From: Mesodorylaimus sp. YZB2_4
Lineage: Eukaryota > Nematoda > Enoplea > Dorylaimida > Dorylaimidae
NCBI GenBank assembly: GCA_030248295.1
Contig: JASANH010001093.1
Span: forward strand, 248,001 to 312,000
DNA length: 64,000 nt
Direction: 5' to 3'
Shown here one piece after another: positions 46,701 to 58,011 of the stretch. Each line of letters starts with the position of its first letter. Position 1 is the stretch's first letter. Under the pieces are notes generated by a model. That model saw only the letters and a list, made by a program, of their open reading frames with translations. It did no database searches and was not told the DNA's origin. Both the position numbers and the translations under genes were made by a program.

Positions 46701-49279
46701 CCGTTCTTATGGACTCGGTAAGTTGGTGTTGTTTGTTCTAAGGGCTTATTGCGAGAAAGTATGCTTTAGGCACAAAGTTGCCGTGGGATCCTCAGTACTT
46801 GATCGAGTCTCTGTCCGATTCTACTATCTATATGCTTTACTATACTGTGGCGCATTTGCTGCAAGGAGACGTTTACGGAATAGAAACTGGATTGTTGGGT
46901 ATCAAGTAAGTAGTCTTCTCGTGGAGTGTGCGAGCGGGTGATTAGTGACTGTTTTAGACCGGAAGAGATGACACCGGATGTTTGGGACTACATCGTTTAC
47001 AAGAACAAGCCGTACGACTCATCGAAATTAACAGTATCGAAAGAAAAGCTAAATAAGCTACGCCAGGAATTCGAGTATTGGTACCCAGTGGACTTGCGTG
47101 CATCGGGGAAGGATTTGGTTCAAAATCATTTGACCTATTTCTTGTACAATCACGTGGCGATGTGGCCGGATGACAGCACGAAATGGCCGAGAAGTGTTCG
47201 AGCGAATGGCCACTTGCTTTTGAATAACGAGAAAGTAAGTTAGTGAGTGCTGGAATTTTAATTGTACCATAGATTTGATTGTATTGCAGATGTCGAAACA
47301 AACTGGAAACTTTCTGACTCTGCATGAAGCGGTTGAGAAGTACTCTGCGGATGGTGCGTTAATGTTCTCGTCATCCTCTCTTGGCCGCGATAAATCTGTT
47401 TTGCTGCATCTGTTTTCATTTTAGGCATGAGGCTGGCCTTGGCCGATGCTGGCGATGCTGTGGAGGATGCCAATTTCATGGAAGCGATGGCTGACGCGGG
47501 CGTGCTGCGCCTATACAACTTTGTTGAATGGGTGAAAGAGATTCTTCAACAGAAGGATTCGCTTAGAAGTGGGCCCACGGATACGTTCTGCGATCGAGTT
47601 TTCATAAACGACATGAATCGAGCTGTCGCAGAGAGTGCCTCGAATTATGACAAAATGTTGTTCAAGGAAGCCGTCAAGACTGCGTTCTTCGAGCTTCAGG
47701 TAAGATTCAGCTTTGAGTGGTTGTGTGAAAGGGTGGCAATGGAGCAAAGGCATCCTTGGAAGGGAATCAGGTCGGTTCAAAATACTAATATTCTTTTTTA
47801 TTTTAGGCAGCTAGAGATCGATATCGAGAATGGTGCGCTGAAGGCATGCATAGAGATTTGGTTCTGCATTTTATCGAAGTGCAAGCTTTAGTCTTGTGTC
47901 CCATTTGCCCGCATATCTCCGAGGCTATCTGGCAGTTTTTGGGAAAGGTAAAATGATGTAACTTGCGCTGAAAACTTCTTCAAAAACCAATTTTTTTCAG
48001 AAAGAGTCTATTATGAAGGCAGTGTGGCCCCAGAGCGTTCCAGTAGATACAAAATTATCTAACCAGTCCGAGTTTATGGAAAGTACGGCTCATGATTTCC
48101 GTGTTCGTTTGAAGACATTGTTGACTCCGAAAGGAAAAGTATAGTTTGTTCTGTTTTTAATTCGATCTAGGGTCATGACTGTATTTTTCTTAGAATCAAA
48201 AGATTGAACGTCCAACGCACGCAACTATCTACGTGGCGGAGTCGTACCCGTCGTGGCAAGCCAAGATTTTGCAAGAACTGGCTCGTTTGTACGAGGCATG
48301 GAAATGGCCATGCTCATAGCGTTCCGATGGAGTTTGATTTTTTTCTATTTTAGCAGAATAATGTGCTGCCGGACAACAAAGAAATTTCTCGCTTTATTCA
48401 AGATAACGCCGAATTGAAGAAAGTCGCGAAGAAGGCAATGCCGTTCGTCCAAATGGTGAAGGAGAATTTTTCTCACAAAGGGGCAGCTGCTTTGAATTTG
48501 AAGTCCGAATTTGATGAGACGGCTGTGATTCGAGAAAACATGGAGTATTTGTTGAATACACTAGAGGTAAGGAAGGTTTGTTGAGTTTCCTTCGAATTTT
48601 TGTGCATTTATTCCTAAAACAGTTGGATGGTTTGGAAATTTTATCATCGGCTGCTGGAAACGACAAAGTGCGCGAGGAGTGTTTGCCGGGACGGCCGTTT
48701 ATTATTTTCCGAACTGAGGTATGTAAAATTGTATGGGGACTGAGGTGACCTTATTGGAGCATGATAGACATGGCCTGGCTATTACGGCTCGTAGGGGAGT
48801 GCTGTGCTGATAGAAGGATGCTCTATCCTCCTTTTAGTTCATTCCTGTAGCTGATTTTCATTTGCTTCAGCAAAGCGTCTCGCTGGAGTTTGTTAACCCG
48901 CAATTGGCGAACGGTTTATTTGATGCAGCTATTCCCATTATGGAAGGAGATACTGTGTCCAAAGTTATTCTACGTTTGATTAAATCTATCCGAAATTTGA
49001 AAAGTAAGCTACAATAAAAGTTTCTGGCAGGTGGTGCTTCATGACCGATGTTTACGTGTCTTTTCAGGGACGAACACTGTGCAGTTGTATCGCTACGAAG
49101 ACCCGGTCGCTGGACCTCGGAAAATTCCAGTACTCGACCGAATATTGGAAGGAAAGGTCGCAATCCCAGACGAAGCAGTTTTTCATATCGATGCGACCAA
49201 GCAGTGTGTCTGCGTGTCTGAAAATGGGCACAGTGGGACTGACGTGGGACGGCGTTTAATTTACGTGGTGGCTTCGTAA
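43723..49279 (+). CDS. LARS1: Leucyl-tRNA synthetase, cytosolic
   Basis: It charges tRNA-Leu with leucine and, in animals, acts as a leucine sensor for mTORC1. Exon 1 (43723-43841) encodes [20 protein letters not shown]. Intron 1 (43842-44129) holds a SINE. Exon 2 opens [20 protein letters not shown], containing the HxGH (HIGH) signature HLGH, followed by [20 protein letters not shown]. The CP1 editing domain follows over 44.8-46.2 kb. The second signature reads [12 protein letters not shown] at 47.29 kb, split by an intron after the first K, and leads into [20 protein letters not shown]. The C-terminal part ends [15 protein letters not shown] and then [18 protein letters not shown] at 49279. 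Order and content match eukaryotic and archaeal-type LeuRS throughout. Confidence 0.96.
43850..44053 (+). mobile_element. tRNA-derived SINE, copy B, in LARS1 intron 1
   Basis: This is the same element as at 19.67 and 60.7 kb. The canonical head starts at 43892 (GCCTCGTGGCCTGGTGGG) and the CATGAA tail ends near 44053. AGTGT flanks both sides (43845-43849 and 44054-44058) as a probable target-site duplication, and the left copy overlaps the LARS1 5' splice site GTAAGT. The first 42 bp contain inverted copies of the head, forming a 30-bp perfect palindrome at 43877-43906. Confidence 0.85.
43877..43906. repeat. 30-bp perfect palindrome at the head of SINE copy B
   Basis: ACCAGGCCACGAGGC is followed immediately by its exact reverse complement, which is the normal SINE head. 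A further inverted copy of GGCCACGAGGCC lies just upstream, at 43862-43873. Confidence 0.9.
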
Positions 49280-50370
49280 GATGGCGAAACTGTTGCCTGG
49301 TTATGTTGATGTTGTCAAGAAGTTACAGTTGCTTTGGTCAGGATTTGATGGTCGTTTAGTGTGCGGTTGAGTTAGTAAATGGGAGTTTAAATATGGCAAT
49401 GCGATGTGCGGCTAGGTTCGATTTTGTACGGGTCGTCAGTCATGCCTGCCTCGAGATCATATGTCTAATGGCCGATGGAGTGAGACAGGATCGCGTGCGC
49501 CCGATTGCCGTATGACTGGCAAGAAGTTCGTGAGCCTTTTACAAGATACTTGGCTGGCAGGTGTAGTGTACGCGATGGAGGGGAGAAGGTCGATTCGACT
49601 AATTAACTATAGTAGAAAGCTCACGGCTAGTCGTCGTCAAGGCAACGACGTCTGGAGAAACCGAGGCTAATAACGGGCTTAGAAAATATGAGCGTTTACA
49701 TTAGCGGGCTATACCAAGGTAAACCTGTGTGAAGTTGCGCAGGCAAATGGAGCGTGGGAAGTTGACGAAGGGCAGAGTTGTCGGAACGAACTAGGTGTGA
49801 ACGGTGACGACGCGGCGGGACGGGGTGGTGGATGAAGTCTTAGCACGTGTGACACGGTCAGCTTTTCAATTTTCTTTAGCGACTTGATGCAAAAAGCGGA
49901 TAATAGACGAAACGAGGGGCAGATACGAGAAAGAACCCTATTTGAGTGCCATCTCGAACGGCATCGCTGTCCTCGATCAGCCTCCCGAGCTAGTCGGTTT
50001 TCGTAAAAACCTAGTCCCATGCGAGATGAATAAAGAGAAGGGAGGAAGAGCGTATTTTCCCGTCGTCGACAATCGTTTAATTAATCGATTCCATTATCCT
50101 TAACTGCGCGACCTTTTCGTTTTCGATTCCATACCAACATCAGCCAGTCAGTGCAGCGCAGTGCTGGAAATTAGTCCGTCGAGGTCTCCTCTCTCCCCAA
50201 CACCCTCGCCCACGTTGTCTTTGCTTCTCTATTCGTCCATGTCACGAGCACACGCCGCCCCGCCGAGCCCCAAATGTTAGTGCGAAAGGATCGGCTGACG
50301 CGTAAGCTAAATTGGAGAAATAGTTTTGACGAACTTTTGACGAACTAGCATTCCATCTCTTCCATTTGCC
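49280..50370. other. Intergenic region between LARS1 and PPEF
   Basis: These 1.1 kb hold the LARS1 3'UTR and the PPEF promoter. No supported gene, RNA or repeat was recognised. Confidence 0.5.
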
Positions 50371-53300
50371 ATGGGATGCGGACATTCGTCACCCAAGTCC
50401 ACAAAGGTCGTCAAGCCGACTTCGCCGGAAATAGGTAAGAGCTGAAGCAGTTGGAGTGGTGGGAGTAGATAAACTAAAAACAGAAGCGCACCGGCTCAAT
50501 CTTTGATTTGTATTCGTGTTACGTGCTTTGAAGAAGGGTTGAGGGAGCCAGCCATGTACGGCAGATGTTCCAAAGATGCGTCAAGTGAGTTGAAGATAGT
50601 CATGTCTTGATTAGACTGGTAGGCCTACTGTACATCGTGTCTCTACAGTACAGCAGGGTGGACATAAACTGGAACTGGGACTGGGTCATTTGTTCAGGGT
50701 ACGAGAGTAACGTGCTGCGAGGCTGTAGTGTCAAGTGCCCATGGGAGTGTCATCTTAGAGTGACGCAGACTGCATCTGGACAGGTGCATTTTCGTATGAT
50801 GCTGTGGCCATATTAATCATGTGTGTCCTATCTAAAATGGCAGGACGTAGAAAACAAGTTATTTTTGTCTAATTACAAGTTTGAAGTGTCCTTGGGAAGG
50901 GAAGGACGGGGGTTGACAATCCTCGATTAGATGACGGAATTTTTTCTAACTTTTATCCCTGCATGCTCTGACGTGGATTCGTCTACACATAAAGGTCCAG
51001 TGCCGCCCTCGCGATCGCCCGCAGGCTTGGTTGAAAATAACCATCAGTACAATTTTGACGAGGAGCCAGTGTACGCCACTCGTCGAACTACACCGTCACC
51101 TTCGAACTCATCGGCAGCTCAGAGTTCTGTGAAAAGTCGCATGGGTACGAGGCAAGAGCCGGATATGGCGGTTAGTCGTTTCAGTGGCGCTCTGCCGGGA
51201 GCGACCATGAATGGCGTTCAGATGTTCAAATCGCCTGATGGGGTCGATACCCCGATCAGTACGTAAGGCCCGTCCGTTCCGAGTCTACGATTCACGATTT
51301 GGCATGGCTCACTGGCCTTGCATGGGACAAGCCGTGTTCACCAGGACTGTCTGCATGGACACATCACCGTTTCCGCCCAAACTGTGTGAGCAATGTGCAC
51401 TTGGTGTCTGCAGACGCAATGGGGCGGGTGTGGTCACCGTATGGGGCACATGTATGTCACTCTGGGCTTTTATGTAGAAGCGACGCTGCACGCTGCGAAG
51501 GATTTTCTCCTTGATTTCCCTTCATAATCGCTTCTACTTTTAGCGCTCAAGTCGGCGGTGCTGATCCAAAAATGGTATCGTCGGTGTGTGGCTCGATTGG
51601 AAGCAAGACGCAGGGCCACTTGGAGTATCTTCACTACGTTGGAATACGTGGGAGAACAAGATCAGTTGAAAGTAGATTTCCCACAGGCCAACTGTCCTTC
51701 AGGGACCATAAAAATGCTTTAAATTTTAGCTATACAGCTTCTTTTCGGACATTATTGCGGCCATTGTGGAATCGGAACAAAATAACTCAAAAAAAGGAGC
51801 CATGCCGTTCGATATCAGTCAGCTACCACCGTGTAAGTCTTGTCCTATATGTGATAAAACGATGCTTCTAAGACCTTTTTCCATTTTACAGCCATCACAG
51901 CTTTGAAGCTTGCTGGTAAGTGCCAATTAGACTTTATTGAATTGCCATCTAGAATGTCGCCCTGTCTTGCCCGAAGTGCCAGATATGGGCCAAGTCTAGT
52001 GCGGCCAAACTCGGCCATTAGACAACTTGATACGCGTGGCCATTCGTGTAAGAGCCGGAAGGAAGGGAGTCCATCCGCGACCCGAAGCACCCGACGAGCC
52101 AGCTTTTTGACTCGACCCGCGTAGGTATCGAATGAGTGTTCTGTGGCCCCTCAATGGGAAAAGTACACAGGCAGACACGGAAGAAGGATTGGGTAGCCTT
52201 GGATTAACAACCATGTTACATGATCCGTAATGTACTGCTTCGTGTAGAAAGCCAAGAGCACAACTAAAACTGTAACCTTATTCAGCTTCGTACCAGCCTG
52301 GTGCGAGGAGCTAGGAAAACAGAGCAGACCTGTTCGCGTGACTCGACATCATTATGGACTGACGAGCTTACTTCAGACAAGGCCTTCCTTGTCAGTCCAG
52401 CACGTCTTTTCTATGTTTAATTTCTGTTCCAGAAGCTGAAGGTGCAAACGATGCAAAGAACACTGCAGGTATAAGCACTAGTTGGTGTCCCTGGTGTTGT
52501 GCCTTGGTGTCGTGTTGACAGTCTTTGCTTCGCTGGCTGTGCGAGTAATGTGCTTCACGTGCGACCGCCCCGTGTGAGCTTGTGATCAGTAGCATGATTT
52601 TAGATACGGGCAGCGTGAGTAGCGATGATACCGACTTGGTCGAGACAACCACAGCGGAAGACATTCTGGTCGAACGGACCTATAAAGGACCCCATATTAC
52701 GTTTCCGCTGAATCAAAGTCATATTGAACAAATGGTGCATGCATTCAAGAGTAATAAGGTAATCCGGAAGTTCTGGTAACGTCAGGCAGGCAGGGAGTCG
52801 GGCATAAACATAGGAGTGGTGTGTTTATAGCTTACATTAGCAGATGGCAGTAAACTTGGGCGTGGGTGGGAAAAGGAAGGATATAAACTTTAATAAGGCA
52901 CTAAAAGTAGTTTTTAGTCCTGATTGCGATTTAGAACTTGCTTTTATGTTTCTTTTTATGGCACTACAGTCCAGAAATCATACCAGATGTTTCTAGTATC
53001 TCATGTAACAACTAATGAAGACTCATAAAAATATATTTTAGATCATGCATGCTCGTTACGTCATACAAATCTTGCATGCTGCTCGTCAGTTGCTCAAAAC
53101 TTTGCCCACCGTCGTTCACATATCGACTTCCATCTCGAAGCAGATCACAGTTTGTGGAGATCTGCATGGCAAGTTCGATGATCTCAGCATCATTTTCTAC
53201 AAGGTAGTGCTCCTCGTCTTGTAAGCCTGGCCTATGGATGTGATATGTAATGTGTTGCAGAACGGATACCCGTCGACCGACAATCCGTACGTGTTCAACG

Positions 53301-55403
53301 GGGACTTCGTGGATCGAGGGCCGCAGTCGGTCGAAGTGGCCATGGTGCTATTTTCGTGTTTCATCCTGAACCCGAACAACATTGTGCTAAATCGAGGAAA
53401 TCACGAAGACCATATCATGAACTTGAGGTAGGCCCAGCCCGAGTGTGGTGGGAATGAAAGCGAGACGCAAGTTATCTGAGAGTATCTTTGTGTTTAAGAT
53501 ATGGCTTCATCAAAGAAATTATGACTAAGTACAAAGTAAGCATGTGAAGTGGATGAAATGAAATCAAATCTGAGCGGAAGGTGCATGGAGAGAATTCTAT
53601 ATGCGGGTCGTAGTAACAGCATGAGGCCTTCGCTCATTCGCGTTATCCCAGCAGCCCCCTATGTTTTGCCATGTGGTGCTGATCGAGAGTCTAGGTGCAT
53701 CCTCCTTTTTAGCAACATGCGACGAAAATCATTCGTCTGTTCGAAGACGTGTTTGGCTATCTTCCAGTTGCGGCAATAATCAACAACAAGATATTCGTGG
53801 CTCACGGTGGCATTAGCGATCGGACAAACTTGGAATACTTGACGAGCATTAGACGTCATAAGGTACGGGGAGGCCACCCACGGTAATACTCTCATCCCTC
53901 CATCCGCCCTATCTTTCAGTATCTATCTGTACTGCGTCCTCCCATTGTCCAAGATACAATCACGAACCGTAAAAGCATCGATGTGGAAGAATGGAAGCAA
54001 ATGTTGGACATTTTATGGAGTGATCCCAAAGAGCACAATGGTTGCTGGCCCAATGTCTTCCGAGGAGGTGGTTCTTATTTTGGCGCGGACATTACTGCCG
54101 CCTTTTTAAAAACTTACAACTTTTCGCTTATCGTACGTTCGCACGAATGCAAATTCGAGGGCTATGAATATATGCACGGCGATCGGGTATGGACGGACGC
54201 AAGCTATTGTGCTCTGGGTCTCCAAGTGCTCTCTTTCTCCTCTAGGTCCTAACCATATTCTCGGCCTCAAATTATTACGAGTTAGGAAGCAATCGAGGTA
54301 ATGGCTGCAAAAAATAATTCCTCTCTTTCAGTGCAACCTTTAATATCTATCGTAGGCGCCTATGTCAGGTTCATCGGAGAAAACCTTCAACCCCACTTCG
54401 TGCAATACATGGCATCAAAGGGGCATAAGAAGGTTACGACCAGGCAGAGGTAGACTTCTAGAGTGTCGAGTATAATGCAGCTAAACAAATTTTTTTTTTT
54501 TCCAAGATTGAGTCTCATAGAGGAATCGGCCCTGAAAGACCTAAAAGAAAAAATCTATGCTTTCAAGACGCCCTTAATCGAAGAGTTTCAGAAGCTCGAT
54601 CCATCCAACACGGGTATGTCCTATCCAGTAACTCCTCAGCACAGCATTGTATAATGAGCCTCATTGTGTTGCCAGGATTCATTTCTCTGCTTGAATGGAG
54701 TACGGTAATCGAGGATGTGACGAAGATGAACTTGCCCTGGCAAACATTAGGGACTCGTATGGTTCAATTAGCGGGCGATGGAAGACAAGTCGCTTACATG
54801 AGCATGTTCGAAGAGGTGGGATTGAATTTGAAGAATGATGTCATCGATGTAAGTGCTCTTCACTTGGGAAGAGCTGGGATTGCGAGACAAAGTACACTAC
54901 TTTTCAGGACAGCCCTGGCGTTGTGGAAGCCTTGTATAGGCATAAGAGCACTTTGGAAACCATTTTCCGGTTCATGGATAAGGACAATTCAGGTAACCAA
55001 GTGGCCCGTTTTCAGCCCTATGATCCCTTCGAGCCCTATGCGCCAGACTCGAGTGGTGATCATAAATCAGGTTGAAGCAGGAGGTCTAACCACTGCGGTT
55101 GCAATTTCAGGATTAGTAAGCATGGAAGAGTTCGAGCAAGCGTGTCAGTTGTTAGGCCAGTATACGAGAACCCCATTGAGTCCCGAGTATGTCCGAGAGA
55201 TCGCAGCTTCGATCGATTTTAACAAGGATGGCTTTATCGATCTGAATGAATTCTTGGAAGCGTTTCGATTAGTCGATAGAGGCATGATGACGACCACCAT
55301 GGTCGAACCGTACGGCAGAGAAAGCAGTATGGGAAGCAGAGCCAGTAATGCATCGAGTGTATCGAGGCCTCCCAGCGGATTGGCGTCAGTGATGTCGAAA
55401 TGA
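50371..55403 (+). CDS. Serine/threonine phosphatase with EF-hands (PPEF / rdgC)
   Basis: PPEF/rdgC is a calmodulin- and Ca2+-regulated PPP phosphatase; in fly it dephosphorylates rhodopsin. The N-terminus [11 protein letters not shown] (50371) carries Gly2 for myristoylation and Cys3 for palmitoylation. An exon of about 95 Ser/Pro-rich residues (50.98-51.26 kb) precedes the IQ motif [20 protein letters not shown] (51.56 kb). Catalytic motifs are complete: GDLHGKFDD (53.16 kb), GDFVDRG and LNRGNHED (53.3-53.4 kb), VAHGGISD (53.8 kb), and the [11 protein letters not shown] and [16 protein letters not shown] blocks. The C-terminal EF-hands are a degenerate [13 protein letters not shown], then [13 protein letters not shown] (split by an intron) and [13 protein letters not shown]. 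It ends SGLASVMSK at 55403. The long Ser/Pro insert before IQ is not typical of vertebrate PPEF. Confidence 0.94.
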
Positions 55404-55858
55404 GCGGAGCGACAAAGTTGCTTGCATGATTCAAAGTTATACTGTTATGCTATGATCTTACACATTCGAGAGCTATCGCATCTAACTTGCTATAACCTAG
55501 GATAATATATTGTACTGTATTCGATGCGAATCTCACAACACGTGGTCGGCTCGCTTTGTGATGGCACTGAATCTGGAGGTATGAGGAACAAAAAGACTCT
55601 GTATGCAGTAAGTACACGAGATGCTCTGTGTGGCATTTGGTCTGTCTGCTGTGCACCACACGCGCGAACACACCCACCTACGCACCCTAAGGCTAATCCA
55701 TAATGGTGAGCTAATCCATAAGCATGCGCGGACAGTATATTCGTGTAACCTATCTATGAGTACACCTATCGAATAGCTCCAGCCTTGAGCCGAGTTCTTT
55801 CGTGACCCGCCCCCCGAGGGAAGTGATAGCACTGCGCTCACATCATCGACGATTGAAT

Positions 55859-56189
55859 CATGGAGGACCTGATCGCCGACGTCTCAGACAAAAAGGGCGC
55901 ATGGGTAAAAAAACGCGCATGGTAAAAAAACGCAAGTGTTTGTGTGTATAATTTTTTACTTTTTTAGAAGCAGACAGACAAGAATTTGATTTGGACCCTG
56001 ACCGATAGGGAGCCGTCTGACCAGCTAATGTTTGCTCATTTCAGATACTCATGTGGAGTGACCAGCTCTTAGAAAGATGATGAGACTTTAGTGGAGCAGC
56101 AAGAATGCCTGTGCGAACGCGTTAAGCAGCTTGGATTGAGGAATTGGGATCTTGAACCGATTATAGAGGCAGATGAGTTGGATGACTGA
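55859..56189 (+). CDS. Possible small spliced gene, unrecognised
   Basis: ATG at about 55859 opens MEDLIADVSDKKGAW and meets GTAAAA. A TTTTTTAG acceptor near 55968 opens KQTDKNLIWTLTDREPSDQ. A further frame after a CTCTTAG near 56073 reads KDDETLVEQQECLCERVKQL and ends ADELDD. The first two pieces join in phase; the third needs a donor that was not found. Acidic and small; may be a real gene or chance. Confidence 0.28.
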
Positions 56190-56554
56190 CATCTTGCGTG
56201 GCAACTGCTCGCTTAGTGATAGTTGATCGTTCTTTTCACGGCTGCTTGGGGTGGATCAGACGCATGGCTCTGATCGCAACTGTGATTGTTTGACTCCGTT
56301 CAAAACAGCGGCCTTTGGTTTGCATGTAGATATTACATTTCCTCTCGACTTTTTTCTCTATTTCTCTATTTTCTCTCTCCGATAGATGTACAGTATACGT
56401 GGTACAAACCTAACTATGGGTTTGGATTTCGCTGGAGAGGTATGGTTTGGTAATCAAACTGGACAGTCGAATGATTATAATACTCATTAAGATACCAATG
56501 GCTCACTTATACACCCCCGTGCTTGCTTGCGCTCTGTCCCTTAGTACCCTTCTT

Positions 56555-56680
56555 TTGCATGTTTGCGCATTTTTTTTGTGCGCCCTAATTACTGATGCGC
56601 CATTTTTGGATGCGCTCTTTTCGCTGCGCTTTTTTGGATGCGTCCTTCTTGCTGCGCTCTTTTTGCGTGGAGTCGGTCTG
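56555..56680. repeat. Degenerate tandem repeat of a GCGC/T-tract unit
   Basis: Units resembling GATGCGC, then T4-T8, then GCTGCGC recur about six times with variation. The pattern is alternating GCGC and T-rich, with no coding potential recognised. Confidence 0.5.
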
Positions 56681-56963
56681 TGATACAGTCTGACCAAGCC
56701 ACAGCATAGGTACGCGTAAGCGGGGCATACTTTATATTAATTGATGACAGCTAGTTTTTAGCGACCGTAAACACGTGCTTGTGCGCAGTTTGGGTTGTGG
56801 TAAGCTAAGGGCGACAGGGGCTCGACCCCTGCCGCACGACAGGTCTACAGTGAGCACCCAACTGTACTTCCATGCAATCTGTAGGCATTGTACACTTCAG
56901 GGGACTGCTATCATTGTTTCGTTCGTCCACTAGTCGGTCTGTTATATTGCGGCGCGGTTCACT

Positions 56964-57841
56964 ATGTCGTTCGATCTGAACAAGATGTGGGATTGGGCTT
57001 TTGGCTCATCGACACCAGGTAAAGGTGCAGGCGGGAACAGGAAAAGTTCAGATCTGTCGGCCTCCAATCAAGACACGGATGAAACGGAAAGCGAAGACGA
57101 AAGGACGCCGGGACCGCGACCTGACGCGTCGAAAGATCTCGGCAGCGACGATACCATGATGGACGTACATTCGCAAGTTTTGGAAATATCGCACAGAAGT
57201 ATATTAGCCATTCCTCACCCACCGCCCTATCGAGTTCGAATTGCGGATCCGGATACACCGTCTCAGCGATACGATGCCATCAGAGTGGCAATACCACCCG
57301 AGCAACTCAAGGAGCTCGCACCACCGATCGCCGCCAAACCAGCACCACAAGGACCCAGAACGATCAAGGTAGGCAAGAATGACATTCCTATTCAGGTCAT
57401 CGCACGCATTCTTCGTAGGCTGTTAAAGCAATTCGGGGCAAAAAGAAGAAGCGGCCGTGGTACAAGCGGATATTGCTGCCAGGGAAGAAAGAAGACTTGT
57501 CCGAGCGTCCAACTGGAACAAAAGCGACGGAGCAATCCAATAAAAAGGGACCCGCCAAGAAAGGGAAATCGGGCAAGGAGAAAGTTAAAGACTTCTGGAA
57601 TCGAATAAAGAAAGAGCTGACTCCCAATAAGAAAGTCAAATCGGCTGTCCAAACGAAGAAAGCAGCTCAATCAAAGAAAGTCGCGGCCACGACTGCAAAA
57701 GCGCAACCGAAGCAGAGGACGATCGTACAGGTCTCGACACAGTCGAAAGGGACACAGTCACGATCAGTGCGGCCAGGAAAACGTGTACAGCAAGGGCCAA
57801 GGAAGAAACGGAAACTGGACAGCAATTGTAAGCAGCAATAA
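56964..57841 (+). CDS. Unrecognised lysine-rich protein
   Basis: Exon 1 (56964-57368) and exon 2 (57419-57841) join in phase 0 across a 50-bp intron (GTAGGC to CGTAG), giving 275 residues. It begins MSFDLNKMWDWAFGSSTPGK. An acidic region follows (DTDETESEDERTPG, about residues 35-50), then a Pro-rich middle (SILAIPHPPPYRVRIADP). After the splice, AVKAIRGKKKKRPWYKRILL leads into a very basic tail (VKDFWNRIKKELTPNKKVK, then many K/Q/A residues) ending RKKRKLDSNCKQQ. The basic clusters suggest nuclear or nucleic-acid-binding protein, which is inference. Without the splice the frame would stop early. No family is recognised. It is convergent with the YHYH gene, 170 bp away. Confidence 0.68.
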
Positions 57842-58011
57842 GGAACTTGGTACGCTCGGACGGACCTTGAGTTGTTTCCTGTGCAATGTTTGTTGTAATC
57901 TGTACTTGTCCTTGGTGTTGCAAGTGTCTTAGGTGTGACTGGATTCAATCAGCACGATTCATTTTTTACTGCACGAGCAACAATCCCTTATAATTGGGAC
58001 TGAAACGTAAC

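Larger units (their letters stand above)
55404..56963. other. Intergenic region with a possible small gene
   Basis: These 1.56 kb between PPEF and the 57-kb gene hold possible small exons (55859-56189) and a degenerate tandem repeat (56555-56680). Otherwise nothing is supported. Confidence 0.4.
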
